Part shown: positions 14,835 to 25,892 of the stretch, one piece after another
Layout: each line of letters starts with the position of its first letter
How positions within the stretch are numbered: the first letter of the stretch is position 1
From: Mesorhizobium sp. AR10
GTDB taxonomy: Bacteria > Pseudomonadota > Alphaproteobacteria > Rhizobiales > Rhizobiaceae
NCBI RefSeq assembly: GCF_024746795.1
Contig: NZ_CP080524.1
Coordinates: forward strand, 6,054,001-6,118,000
Direction of reading: 5' to 3'
DNA length: 64,000 nt
Notes under the pieces: model-generated
Told to the model about the DNA's origin: nothing
Databases searched by the model: none
What the model saw: only the letters and a program-made list of their open reading frames with translations
Made by a program: the position numbers and the translations under genes

Positions 14835-16155
14835 GTTCCTCTTGCCACATCTTCATGTCGCCGCCCTCGCCGTATTTCGGACGGTCGATCGTGTGGCCCA
14901 TCAGCATGCGCCGGAGCTCCTCGTCCAGCCTACCGTTCTTCATGCGGTCTTCGAATGAATGGCGCAGGGAATAGACGGTGTGATTATCGGTCGGGAACAA
15001 GTTGTGGCTCTTGAAGTGCTTGTTGAGCAGGGCTGACAGCGACGCCTCGCGATCCTTGTACCGCGGGAAGCCTCTGGGATGCTTTTTGAACACCTCAAGC
15101 GCCACGCCGACCAACGGCACCTTGCGCAACGACGAGGCGGTCTTGATCTCTCGTGGATCGTCGGGATCGTCGCGCGGCTCGACTGAAATGTGCGGCACCT
15201 CGTGGTCAACATGGATGACACCGGCATGCAGGTTCGCGAGTTCGCTTGGTCGGGCGCCTGTCTCAGCGAAGGCAAGCACGATTCCCCGCGCCTCCTCATT
15301 GAGCGCCGCAAGCGCGCCAGGCGCAAATATCTTGTCGCGAATCCAGTCGGTCGGAAACGGCGGCCGACTGCGCTTCGATTTGTCGGTGAATGACAGATCG
15401 GCGAACGGGTTCTTCTGTTCGGGGAAACCGAGATGGCGAAAGTAGTCGGCGTAGAGGGTTCGAAGGTTGCCTATGTTTCGGTTGCCCGTCGACGCTGAAC
15501 GGTCCGGTCGCCCTTTGTCGGGCGCAACACGGTCCAGCCAATATTTATGTACCGCTCGCGCGTCGTCGCGCGTGATCTCGCTCATTGGCTTGTCTGCGAC
15601 CAGGCCGATGAAGACATCGACGCTCATTTCGCGCTTTGCCTTCCAGCGCTTCTTCTGGTCAGGACTTTTTGTGCGGATTTCGTCGCGGGCAATCTCGTTG
15701 AAGTATAGCTTCAGCGCTTCCGATATCTTGTCGTCAGGGCGGGCGACCGCGCCGCCAACCGCGTCGACAGATGGTGATTTGGCAGGCTCGCCTATCGTGC
15801 TCTCTACGCGCTGCAGGATCGTATCGAGGGGCTCGGCGACCAAGATCTCGGCGAGCGGCCGATAGACGAATCCCAGAGACTCGGCGCGCTTGACGGCTTG
15901 GCGGTATCGGACACGCGCCGCCTGTGGACTTTCACCCAACATCAACGAAGCCCACAACGCATTGTCGGCAGCCTCGTGGAGATCTCTGGCGGTACGCGCC
16001 TTTATGCGGTCGGTGGTATCGAGGGCGCGGCGCACGAACACGCCACGCTCGTCGAGGTCCCTGACCTCTCTGGGCACCCGGCGATAGTAATGGAAATGAT
16101 CGCCCCTCAGTTGCAGAAAGCGGTCAGGATTATGCTCTTCGCGTCGTCTTCCCAC
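14794..16155 (-). CDS. Tyrosine recombinase / integrase
   Basis: This 453-residue site-specific recombinase would integrate the island next to the tRNA-His gene. The N-terminus FLQLRGDHFHYYRRVPREVR is a DUF6538-type arm domain, and a SAM-like core-binding domain spans about 140-250. The catalytic set is visible: Arg302 (ETGARPSELANL), Lys338, Arg398 within VYSLRHSFEDR, His421 (MLMGHTIDRP) and Tyr428 (KYGEGG). A Tyr replaces the usual first His of the HxxR box. The start is GTG at 16155. The gene runs away from tRNA-His, which begins 130 bp beyond its start. It looks intact, so excision may still be possible. Confidence 0.93.
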   Translation of the reverse strand: MGRRREEHNPDRFLQLRGDHFHYYRRVPREVRDLDERGVFVRRALDTTDRIKARTARDLHEAADNALWASLMLGESPQAARVRYRQAVKRAESLGFVYRPLAEILVAEPLDTILQRVESTIGEPAKSPSVDAVGGAVARPDDKISEALKLYFNEIARDEIRTKSPDQKKRWKAKREMSVDVFIGLVADKPMSEITRDDARAVHKYWLDRVAPDKGRPDRSASTGNRNIGNLRTLYADYFRHLGFPEQKNPFADLSFTDKSKRSRPPFPTDWIRDKIFAPGALAALNEEARGIVLAFAETGARPSELANLHAGVIHVDHEVPHISVEPRDDPDDPREIKTASSLRKVPLVGVALEVFKKHPRGFPRYKDREASLSALLNKHFKSHNLFPTDNHTVYSLRHSFEDRMKNGRLDEELRRMLMGHTIDRPKYGEGGDMKMWQEELMKIVLPFDPAIV

Positions 16156-16177
16156 GTTTCTAAAACACCATTTGTAT

Positions 16178-16206
16178 CACAATAGGTAACACAATAGGTA
16201 ACACAA
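16178..16206. repeat. Tandem 12-base repeats between integrase and tRNA-His
   Basis: CACAATAGGTAA occurs twice in tandem, followed by a partial third copy CACAA. It lies just upstream of the integrase start. Iterated sites here are typical of integrase arm-binding or excisionase sites, or of an operator controlling int. The 12-base period is close to one helical turn. Confidence 0.6.
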
Positions 16207-16284
16207 AATGGAAAATGGTCGCAAGGGCGATCACCAGCGGCGGAAAACTCTATAATAAATTCAATTACTTAGTGAGAAAACCGA

Positions 16285-16361
16285 TGGTACCGTTGGCTGG
16301 GATCGAACCAGCGACCTCCGGATCCACAATCCGGCGCTCTAACCATCTGAGCTACAACGGC
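16285..16361 (-). tRNA. tRNA-His (GTG anticodon)
   Basis: The minus strand folds as a complete tRNA: acceptor GCCGTTG, D-arm AGCTCAGATGGTTAGAGC, anticodon arm CCGGATTGTGGATCCGG with GTG, T-arm GCTGGTTCGATCCCAGC and an encoded CCA. The residue before the 5' end is not a clear G-1 partner for the discriminator A; alphaproteobacterial tRNA-His often lacks G-1. Its 3' end faces the integrase, marking the island boundary. Confidence 0.95.
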
Positions 16362-16472
16362 ACGTTTGCCTGAGGGGGATCGAGGTGAAAAGTTCATTCT
16401 CCGGGATCCGCTCTGTCGTTCGGCGATGCGTCCATACGGGCTATCGGAGTTTAATTCAAGGCTTTTGGCCGA

Positions 16473-16514
16473 GCATGGCTCCGAAAATCGGTTCCGATTT
16501 TCGGAAAGGATCAC
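16473..16514. repeat. RIME-like palindromic element
   Basis: CCGAAAATCGG-tt-CCGATTTTCGG forms an 11-bp stem and is flanked by GCATG on the left and GATCA on the right. It belongs to the same palindrome class as the copies at 53610-53650 and 60622-60661, although its arms differ slightly. Such elements are dispersed in rhizobial intergenic DNA. Confidence 0.65.
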
Positions 16515-16621
16515 GCGCAGATGCAAGAGTCATACAGCGTCCTTTGCACGTCCAAGAGGACGCGCGGCGCTGGAGCAAAAGGCCGCTTCCCACTTCGGCT
16601 TCAACTTTCGCCGGACAAAGA

Positions 16622-16653
16622 AAAAGGCCGGCGGGAGGAGGTGCCGGCCTTTT
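16622..16653 (-). terminator. Terminator downstream of the phasin gene
   Basis: AAAAGGCCGGC and GCCGGCCTTTT (stems 16622-16632 and 16643-16653) pair across a 10-base loop. In the minus direction the stem ends in a T-run, fitting termination of phasin transcripts about 160 bases past the stop codon. It could also work in the other direction. Confidence 0.75.
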
Positions 16654-16809
16654 CCTGTTACGAGCCAGCGGGAGGAGGTGCTGGCTGGTCACCCCGGAGA
16701 GCAGAGGGAGGAGGTTCCACTCGCCGGGTATTCAGTTGGTCAACTTATTGCACATCTATTTGTCTGATAAAATGCGACGTTTTGTTGCATCCTCAGATCA
16801 TGCGCAATG

Positions 16810-17265
16810 TCAGGCGACCTTGATTTCCTTCATGGCCTTCTCGAAGGCGGTCTTGATCGGCTTGGAGACGTCCTCGGCCGCCTTGGAAGCGACGGTCTGG
16901 AAGTCCTTGGCCTGCTCGACGGTCGTCTCGACGCGCTTGCGCAGGAATGCGGTCTGCAGCTCGACGACTTCCGACAGCGACTTGGCGCCGATCAGAGCTT
17001 CGAGATGCGAGAAGCCGGCTTCGGCATTGGCGCGGAAAGCGGCGATGGTCTTCAGCGACAGGTCGCTGGAAACGGTCTTGGCGGTTTCAAAGGTGGACTC
17101 CAGAGCCTTCTGGGTCTCCTCGGCGCCGGTCTTCATCTTGGCATAGGCTTCCTTCGACTGCTCAACGCCCTTTTCGGCGAAAGCGCGGATCTGGTCGGTG
17201 GCCTTGGAAGCGTCAAAGCTCGGGAATTCAACGTTTTCGATCGTGTCAGTTTTGGTCCTGGACAT
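16810..17265 (-). CDS. Phasin family protein
   Basis: This 151-residue, almost entirely helical protein coats polyhydroxyalkanoate granules. The phasin_2-type pattern is visible in RAFAEKGVEQSKEAYAKMKT, followed by FETAKTVSSDLSLKTIAAFR and LQTAFLRKRVETTVEQAKDF. There is no signal peptide. AAAGGATGG precedes ATG 17265. It stands alone, with its own terminator. Together with acetoacetyl-CoA synthetase and isocitrate lyase nearby, it fits a PHB-storing organism. Family membership is clear; whether it is the main phasin cannot be told. Confidence 0.93.
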   Translation of the reverse strand: MSRTKTDTIENVEFPSFDASKATDQIRAFAEKGVEQSKEAYAKMKTGAEETQKALESTFETAKTVSSDLSLKTIAAFRANAEAGFSHLEALIGAKSLSEVVELQTAFLRKRVETTVEQAKDFQTVASKAAEDVSKPIKTAFEKAMKEIKVA

Positions 17266-17511
17266 TTTCCATCCTTTTCAGTGGCGGCGGCTTTGACAGA
17301 AAGCCGTCTCGTTCATGTATGATGGCAATATATAGGTTTTTTTGTGCATTGCAATATCTTTGTTGCAGTGCACCATAAATTCTTTCAGGCGTTAACCAAG
17401 CGCCCAGATTCCGACCGCTGCACGTTATGGCTTGTGGACCTTCGCCCCGCCGGCTTTTATTAACAAAGCGTTAACTGCAATTTGCCCGCTCTGTAAGGGT
17501 TCGCCAAGCGC

Positions 17512-20500
17512 ATGCCGTCCGAAAACTACTCCTTCCTCGACGTCGCCGTGCTCGACTCGGTCCGCCAGCGCTTTGCCGCCGGCGACGCGATCGCCATCCT
17601 GTCCGCAGACCTCGAACAGGTGATCTGGGCCAACGGACCAGGAGCGGCGGTGTTCGGCTATCCGGACATCGAGGCCATCATCGGCGCCTCGGCGCAGCTG
17701 CCGCTGATCGCCAGGCGCCAGATCATGGCGACCAGCGGTTTTCCGGAGATTGGCAGCGATCGTGCCATCACGGTCAGGCTGGCGACCGGCTTGACCAGCC
17801 GCGCCGTCGGCTTCCTGGCCAGCGCGGTGACGATGCCGGATGGTGACAATGCGATCATGCTGGCGGTGCCGGCGGCGCAGACCGGCTCACGCAGTGCAGA
17901 CGAGATTGCCAGGCGCGCCATCAGCGGCTTTACCGAAGACGGGCATTTCATCGCCTTTGTCGACGCTGCGGGCGTCGTAGAAGCCGCTTCGGATGGTTTT
18001 GCGGCGCTCGGTATCTTGCCGCAGACGCTGGCCGCACTTGTCGCCGACGTGGCCGCCGAGAACGACCGCATCGTCAAGCGCCTCGTCCCGGGCGGCACCG
18101 CTTCCTATCCAGCCGGTCTTGCCCAGCTGACCGACACACGGCACCTGCTGGTGGTGATCGACGAAGACCAGCTTGACGAAAGTCCTGTGGAGCGTGTCGG
18201 CGAGGTCGAAGGCGTTACCGCGGCATTGGCGGCGGCCGATGCCGCTGACCAGCCGGAGACGCAACAGGACAACGAGCCGACGACTGCTGCCCCAACCACT
18301 GATCAACCGGCTGCCGCAAAAACTGTTGAAGACAACGACGTGCCGGCCGACGCTGCCGATACGACCATGCAAACTCCGCAAGCAGCCGACAGCGATCGGC
18401 CTGCAGTTGGAACGCCGGCCCAACACGATCACTGGTACTTCAATGCCGGCGAGGATGATGCGCAACAGCCGAGCCAGCAGAATAACGCGGAGGCCAGAGA
18501 GCCGGCCGGGACGGAAGTTTCGACCGATGGGCTGAGCCAAGACCGCATCCCGACCGCTTCGCCGGCCAAACGCGGCTCCACCCCGGCGATCGACCGTTCG
18601 GCGCCCCCGCTGCGTTTCGTCTGGCGCACCGACGCCGACGGCAAATTCAGTTCCCTGTCGCCGGAATTTGCCGACATCGTCGGCAAGCCGGCCGCCGACG
18701 TGATCGGCCGCCGCTTCAAGGACGTCGCGGCGGCCTTCGGCCTCGACCCCTCGGGCGAGATCGCCGGCCTGCTCGAACGACGCGACACCTGGTCCGGGCG
18801 CTCGGTGCAGTGGCCGGTAGCCGGTACCGACCTGAAAATTCCTGTCGATCTGGCGGCACTGCCCGTCTACGGCCGCAGTCGCGCCTTCGAGGGCTTTCGC
18901 GGTTTCGGCGTTGCCCGCGCCAGCGATGCGGTGGTCGATTCCGAAGCGATCGGCATGGCGCTTGTCCCCAATGGCGAGGTACCCGCGACAGCGGAGCCAG
19001 CAGTCGATGAGACCGTGACGGAAGCGCCCAAGGCGGCTGACCCGTTCAAGGGCGAGGTGCCGGCGCTAACCATCGTGCCGAAGCAGGAGCGGCGCTTCGC
19101 CGACAAGGTGATCCGGCTGGCCGAGCATCGGCAGCCGGCCAATGACAAGCAGCCGGCAAATGAGAGGGGCCTGTCGACACTCGAGCGCAGCGCATTCCGC
19201 GAGATCGGCGAGCGGCTCAAGAAAGACAGCACGGCCGAGCAGCCGTTGGCTGAACAATCCGATGCCGAAAAGCAGGCGGAACCGACTGCCCAGGCAGGAG
19301 CCGAAGCAACCGGGAAGGCTGACGAGCCGGCATTGAACGAAGCCGTTCCGGCGGGCGAAATGCCGGCAACCGGTCCCGAGAGCGAAGCGGTTTCTGCTGA
19401 GCCGCTGGAAAGCGATGCGGAAGACGAGAAGGATCTCGCGCGGCTCGACGGCGAGCAGCCGGACGAATCCGCTCGCGAAAGCGTCGCCGACCAACCCACC
19501 GGGCCGGCAGTCTCGGGCTCCTTGCTCGATTATGCCAATCAGGAACCAACCGATGTCGCCGACGGCAGCGACGAGGCGACGGTTTCCGAACCAACTGAGG
19601 CGGCAGCACAAGAGGCCGCCGATGCCGGCGTGCCGCCTATCGCTGCCGAGACGCCCGTTGCAGCCGGTGCAAACGCAGACGACGACAGCATGACATCGGC
19701 CGATTTCCGCGACGCCGAAGACAGCGAGGATTGGGTGCGGCCCGACATCGAGGCTGTCTTGCCCGCCGATGACGGCGTCGGCGGAACGGAGACGGCTCCT
19801 GTCGAGCGGCCGCGCCTCAAAGTGCCGCCGCTCAAAGTTGAAGGGTTCGTGCCATCGGCATTTTCGGCCGGAGACGAAACCAAAGCCCCTGATACCTCGA
19901 TCCTCGGCAAGCTGCCGGTCCCCTTGCTGATCCATTCCGGCGACGAGCTTCATTATGCGAATGAGGAATTCCTCAGCCTGACCGACTATGACACGCTTGA
20001 GGACCTGAGCGATGCCGGTGGCCTCGGCGCGCTGTTTGCCGATCCTTATTCCGATGAGGGAGGCTCCGACGGAGCCGACCGCGCGCTGAAGCTGAAGACG
20101 CGTGACGGGCAGGAGTTCCCGATCGAGGCCATCCTGCGCTCGGTTCCGTGGCGCGGCGGCAAGGCACTGATGCTGGTCGTGCGCCGCTCCGGCGAGGACG
20201 AGGCACCGGCTGCGGCTCTACATAGCGCTGCCGACGAGCCGACCCAACCGGACATTCCGGAGCTCAAGAGCCGCATTGCCGAAATGCGCACCATCATCGA
20301 CACTGCCACCGACGGCGTCGTGCTGATCGGCCGCGACGGAGCGATCCGTTCGATCAGCCGACCGGCGGAAGCGCTGTTCGGTTTCGACAGCGACGAGGTG
20401 ACAGGCAAGCCCTTCGCCTCGCTGTTTGCCATAGAAAGCCAGCGCGCGGCGCGCGACTATCTCAACGGACTTTCCGAGCCTGGCGTGGCGAGCGTGCTCA

Positions 20501-21381
20501 ATGACGGCCGCGAAGTGATCGGACGCGAGTCGCAAGGACGCTTCATTCCATTGTTCATGACCATCGGCAGGCTGCCCAATGACAGCGGATTTTGCGCCGT
20601 GGTGCGCGACATCACGCAGTGGAAGCGGGCCGAAGAGGATTTGACGCAGGCGCGCGCGGTGGCCGAACGCGCCTCTTCGCAGAAGACCGATTTTCTCGCG
20701 CGCATCAGCCATGAAATCCGCACGCCGCTGAACGCCATCATCGGCTTTTCCGAGCTGATGGTGGACGAGAAATTCGGGCCGGTGGCCAACGACCGCTATC
20801 GCGACTATCTGCGCGACATCAACCGGTCGGGCAACCATGTGCTCGACCTGGTCAACGACCTGCTCGACATCTCGAAAATCGAAGCCGGCCAGCAGGAGAT
20901 GGATTACGAGGCTGTGTCGCTCAATGACACGCTGGGCGAAACGGTGGCGATGATGCAGCCGCAGGCCAATCGCGAGCGTGTCATCATCCGTTCCAGCTTC
21001 GCCTCGCGGCTGCCGGAAGTGGTGGCCGATCTGCGCAGCGTGCGCCAGATTGCCCTCAACATCCTGTCGAACGCCATCCGCTACACGCAAGCCGGTGGCC
21101 AGGTGATCGTCTCGACCGCCTATGAACCCTCCGGCGATGTCGTCATGCGCGTGCGCGACACCGGCATCGGCATGAGCCAGGCCGAGATCGAGCAGGCGCT
21201 TAAGCCGTTCAAGCAGATCAATGCACTGAAGCGTGGGCGCGGTGACGGTACGGGTCTCGGACTGCCGCTGACCAAGGCGATGGTCGAGGCAAACCGGGCC
21301 CGGTTCACCATCACGTCGACGCCCGGCGAAGGAACTCTGGTCGAAGTCGGCTTTCCGTCGACCCGTGTGCTCGCCGATTAA
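17512..21381 (+). CDS. Large multi-PAS sensor histidine kinase, PdhS/PleC-like
   Basis: This is a 1,289-residue kinase with no evident membrane segment. PAS-like domains lie near residues 15-100, 120-220, 365-465, 795-900 and 925-1045. Between them are long Ala/Glu/Asp/Pro-rich segments (about 225-360 and 480-780) that look disordered. HisKA contains DFLARISHEIRTPLNAIIGF with His1067. HATPase motifs are LNILSNAIRYTQAGG, VRDTGIGMSQ and GTGLGLPLTKAMVE. The insert FGPVANDRYRDYL after the H box is typical of the DivJ/PleC/PdhS cell-cycle kinases that signal through DivK. It stands alone, with a terminator 80 bases downstream. Assignment to PdhS specifically is an inference. Confidence 0.85.
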   Translation: MPSENYSFLDVAVLDSVRQRFAAGDAIAILSADLEQVIWANGPGAAVFGYPDIEAIIGASAQLPLIARRQIMATSGFPEIGSDRAITVRLATGLTSRAVGFLASAVTMPDGDNAIMLAVPAAQTGSRSADEIARRAISGFTEDGHFIAFVDAAGVVEAASDGFAALGILPQTLAALVADVAAENDRIVKRLVPGGTASYPAGLAQLTDTRHLLVVIDEDQLDESPVERVGEVEGVTAALAAADAADQPETQQDNEPTTAAPTTDQPAAAKTVEDNDVPADAADTTMQTPQAADSDRPAVGTPAQHDHWYFNAGEDDAQQPSQQNNAEAREPAGTEVSTDGLSQDRIPTASPAKRGSTPAIDRSAPPLRFVWRTDADGKFSSLSPEFADIVGKPAADVIGRRFKDVAAAFGLDPSGEIAGLLERRDTWSGRSVQWPVAGTDLKIPVDLAALPVYGRSRAFEGFRGFGVARASDAVVDSEAIGMALVPNGEVPATAEPAVDETVTEAPKAADPFKGEVPALTIVPKQERRFADKVIRLAEHRQPANDKQPANERGLSTLERSAFREIGERLKKDSTAEQPLAEQSDAEKQAEPTAQAGAEATGKADEPALNEAVPAGEMPATGPESEAVSAEPLESDAEDEKDLARLDGEQPDESARESVADQPTGPAVSGSLLDYANQEPTDVADGSDEATVSEPTEAAAQEAADAGVPPIAAETPVAAGANADDDSMTSADFRDAEDSEDWVRPDIEAVLPADDGVGGTETAPVERPRLKVPPLKVEGFVPSAFSAGDETKAPDTSILGKLPVPLLIHSGDELHYANEEFLSLTDYDTLEDLSDAGGLGALFADPYSDEGGSDGADRALKLKTRDGQEFPIEAILRSVPWRGGKALMLVVRRSGEDEAPAAALHSAADEPTQPDIPELKSRIAEMRTIIDTATDGVVLIGRDGAIRSISRPAEALFGFDSDEVTGKPFASLFAIESQRAARDYLNGLSEPGVASVLNDGREVIGRESQGRFIPLFMTIGRLPNDSGFCAVVRDITQWKRAEEDLTQARAVAERASSQKTDFLARISHEIRTPLNAIIGFSELMVDEKFGPVANDRYRDYLRDINRSGNHVLDLVNDLLDISKIEAGQQEMDYEAVSLNDTLGETVAMMQPQANRERVIIRSSFASRLPEVVADLRSVRQIALNILSNAIRYTQAGGQVIVSTAYEPSGDVVMRVRDTGIGMSQAEIEQALKPFKQINALKRGRGDGTGLGLPLTKAMVEANRARFTITSTPGEGTLVEVGFPSTRVLAD

Positions 21382-21748
21382 AGAGCGCCCGCTTCCGAAA
21401 GTCGGCTCCAGCTTCTTGCTGCGCGGATCTGCGATCCTGAACAATGGCCACGAGAAAAGAAAAGGCGTCCAAAAGGACGCCTTAAGTGATGGATTGCTGT
21501 CACAACGGGGCTTGAGCGAATGCAGATCCTCAGGGACTTCGAGGAACGGGATTTCTCCCTCAAGTTACGTGCGACTATCGACGCCGGCCCTTAACAACTC
21601 CTTACCGGCGTGGCGAAAAATTTACGAAAGTGTACCACTCGTGAAATCTAGGTAAATTCCACCGACATATTTCGTTAACCATGCCGAAGGCCATTTAGGC
21701 ATTCATGCCGTTATCCCAAAACCGCTACACACTTTTGGGCGGCATGCA
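21382..21748. other. Intergenic gap after the PAS kinase
   Basis: This gap separates two convergent genes. It has a hairpin at 21462-21483 and otherwise AT-richer sequence without coding potential on either strand. Confidence 0.5.
21462..21483 (+). terminator. Hairpin terminator after the PAS kinase gene
   Basis: AAGGCGTCC-aaaa-GGACGCCTT is a perfect 9-bp stem with a tetraloop, 80 bases after the stop codon, flanked by A-runs on the left. A T-run on the right is short, so termination may work best in the minus direction, for the convergent synthetase gene. Confidence 0.7.
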
Positions 21749-23707
<1,959 letters not shown>

Positions 23708-23718
23708 GATCGTTCCTC

Positions 23719-23763
23719 TTAAAGCGCGTCGCGTTTGAAGGGATTCCTAACGACGCGCTTTAA
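23719..23763. repeat. Long inverted repeat upstream of the acetoacetyl-CoA synthetase
   Basis: TTAAAGCGCGTC (23719-23730) and GACGCGCTTTAA (23752-23763) are perfect 12-base complements separated by 21 bases. The element starts 12 bases upstream of the acsA2 start codon, in its leader. It could be a dispersed intergenic repeat or a leader hairpin affecting expression. Confidence 0.6.
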
Positions 23764-24005
23764 ACTCTGCTTCATGCCGGTCGCTGTCCCAAAAACGCCG
23801 CGCACCTCTCGGGGCAGGCTTTTGGGCGACATGCATTGGGCACCCTCGCTTATGCATATCGCGGCGCAGCAGAGCAAGATTTTGTTCGGTCGACCGCGCA
23901 GCATGTGCGCAAATGCCATCGCCGGGCCATAAAGACTTGAAATGCCTAAGCCTTGGGTTACACCCGTTGGGCGATTTTTGTTGGAATGGAAGCATACGGG
24001 GCGAT

Positions 24006-25856
24006 ATGCCATCACCTTTGATCCGGCGCGGAGTATGGGCGATCGGCGTTGCCGTGCTCGTCATCGCGCTGGTCGTCGCCGCCCTGCCGCTCATTGCCTC
24101 GACCCGTATCGTGCGCGACCGCATCGCCTGGGAGATGAGTGCGTGGAGCGGTTTCAGGGTCACCATCGACGGCGCGCCGCGCATCGAGGTGTGGCCGAAG
24201 TTCCGGGCCATCCTGACCGACGTGACGCTTTCGCAATGGACGGAGACCGACGCGCCGCCGGTGATCGAGGCCGAGCGGGTCGAGGTCGACCTTTCCGCCA
24301 TGGCGGCGCTGCGCGGCGACGTGGCGTTTTCGACGGCGCGGCTGGTGCGGCCGACGATCAGGGTTCAGCGCATCGCAAACGGCCTGTTCCTGCCTGCCAT
24401 ACCGTCCGGCGGACGCATCACGCGCTCGATCGACACCGCTCGCGGCGTGGTCAACGCCGATCCCGCCAAGCCGGATCTGAGCAAGCTGCCGGCGGATCCG
24501 TTCGGCATCGTGGAGTTCAGGGACGGACGCGTGATCGCCTCCGTCGGCGGCAAGGACGACGAGATCCTGAGCAGCCTGACCGGCCAGGCGAACTGGGCGG
24601 CGATGAACAGCAATGCGACGCTATCGGCGACCGGAATCTGGCGCGGCGAAAGCGTCGCCGTGGACGCCGCCTCCCCGAACCCGCTGGTGCTGTTTGCCGG
24701 GGGTGCTGCGCCGATCTCGCTTTCCTTCAAGGCAGCACCGGCCACCTTCTCGTTCGACGGCATGGCCAGCATGTCCGAAAATGCTTATTTCGACGGCCAG
24801 GCGAAATTTGCCGCCCCTTCGCTGAGGCGCGTGCTCGAATGGTCGCAGGCCGGCATCGCACTCGGTGCGGCGATCGGCTCCGTCTCCGTTTCCAGCAAGG
24901 TCACGGCGACGACGGGCCGGATAAAATTCGAGAACACCGCGGTGGCACTGGACAACAATCCGGGAATGGGGGCGCTGGACCTCTCCTTTGGTGAAGCGCT
25001 GCCGGTGATCTCCGGCACGCTTGCCTTCGATACGCTCGACCTCAGGTCGTTTCTGTCAGCCTTCACGCCGCTCGCGCCCGCCGGCGAAACCGGCCCCGGC
25101 GAAATCGACAGCAGCTTCGCCGACCGTATCAATCTCGATCTCAGAGTGTCGGCAGCGCATGCCACCGCAGGTGCCATCCAGCTTGCCGACGTCGCCGCCG
25201 CCGCGCAGGTCAAGAACGGCCTTGCGGTCTTCGATATTTCGGATGCGTCGGCTTTTGGCGGCAACATCCAGAGCAGTCTTCGTTTCGACCGCAAGCCGGA
25301 AGGTACGCAGGTCGAGATCCGGCTTCTCGCCTCCGACATCGATGGCGCCGCTTTCGGAACCGCGGCGGGCATGACACGGCTTGTGCCGGCCAGCACCGGG
25401 ACCGTCTCTGTCATCCTCAAGGGGCCAGGCAAATCCTGGAACTCCATCTTCGAAAACGCCGACGGCTCGGTCTCGGCGACGTTCGGACCGGGTGCACTGA
25501 GCGGGCTCAACCTGCCGGCCTTTCTCAAACACGCTGAACAAGGCGGATTCTTCGCCCTCGACGACGTCGCGAACGGAACGCTGCCGATCGACGGAGCCGA
25601 ACTCAAGGCGAGCATTTCCAAGGGCGTGGCGAGGCTCGACAAGGCCGAGGCCAATTCGGCGAAATACAAGATCTGGCTTTCCGGTATCGCGTCCTATGCC
25701 GGACGCGGGCTGGCGCTGTCGGGCGGCGTCATCCAGCCGGAACAGGCAGCGACGCAGACGAATGAGCAGGGTCCCAACCAGTCTTCGTTCTTCGTCGGCG
25801 GCACGTGGAGCACGCCGTTCATTTCGCCGGTCAGCCGGGGCGTTTCAGGCGAGTAG
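24006..25856 (+). CDS. AsmA-family envelope protein
   Basis: This 616-residue protein has an N-terminal membrane anchor (GVWAIGVAVLVIALVVAALP) followed by a large periplasmic beta-rich region. The AsmA N-terminal pattern (RDRIAWEMSAWSGFRVTIDG, then ALRGDVAFSTARLVRPTIRV) and the C-terminal AsmA_2-like repeats support the family. AsmA-like proteins are thought to move phospholipids between the inner and outer membrane. I chose ATG 24006 (MPSPLIRRG), which places a short basic stretch directly before the anchor; the longer frame from 23913 lacks support. No operon partner is evident. Confidence 0.85.
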   Translation: MPSPLIRRGVWAIGVAVLVIALVVAALPLIASTRIVRDRIAWEMSAWSGFRVTIDGAPRIEVWPKFRAILTDVTLSQWTETDAPPVIEAERVEVDLSAMAALRGDVAFSTARLVRPTIRVQRIANGLFLPAIPSGGRITRSIDTARGVVNADPAKPDLSKLPADPFGIVEFRDGRVIASVGGKDDEILSSLTGQANWAAMNSNATLSATGIWRGESVAVDAASPNPLVLFAGGAAPISLSFKAAPATFSFDGMASMSENAYFDGQAKFAAPSLRRVLEWSQAGIALGAAIGSVSVSSKVTATTGRIKFENTAVALDNNPGMGALDLSFGEALPVISGTLAFDTLDLRSFLSAFTPLAPAGETGPGEIDSSFADRINLDLRVSAAHATAGAIQLADVAAAAQVKNGLAVFDISDASAFGGNIQSSLRFDRKPEGTQVEIRLLASDIDGAAFGTAAGMTRLVPASTGTVSVILKGPGKSWNSIFENADGSVSATFGPGALSGLNLPAFLKHAEQGGFFALDDVANGTLPIDGAELKASISKGVARLDKAEANSAKYKIWLSGIASYAGRGLALSGGVIQPEQAATQTNEQGPNQSSFFVGGTWSTPFISPVSRGVSGE

Positions 25857-25892
25857 GCAGCTACCCTCTCAGACTTGCCTACCCCGCGCCCA

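Larger units (their letters stand above)
16362..16809. other. Non-coding region between tRNA-His and the phasin gene
   Basis: No gene is visible. The region contains a palindromic repeat (16473-16514) and a strong hairpin terminator (16622-16653), plus repeated GGGAGGAGGT motifs between 16632 and 16715. The tRNA-His promoter lies at the left end. Confidence 0.5.

Noticed and set aside
16632..16720. Repeated GGGAGGAGGT units as a possible CRISPR or iteron array
   Set aside because: Only a few short imperfect copies with irregular spacing; the first lies in a terminator loop. No spacers of even length.
16385..17146. 253-codon plus-strand frame over the phasin gene
   Set aside because: It is antisense to the well-supported phasin and crosses the terminator and repeat; composition is that of a shadow frame.
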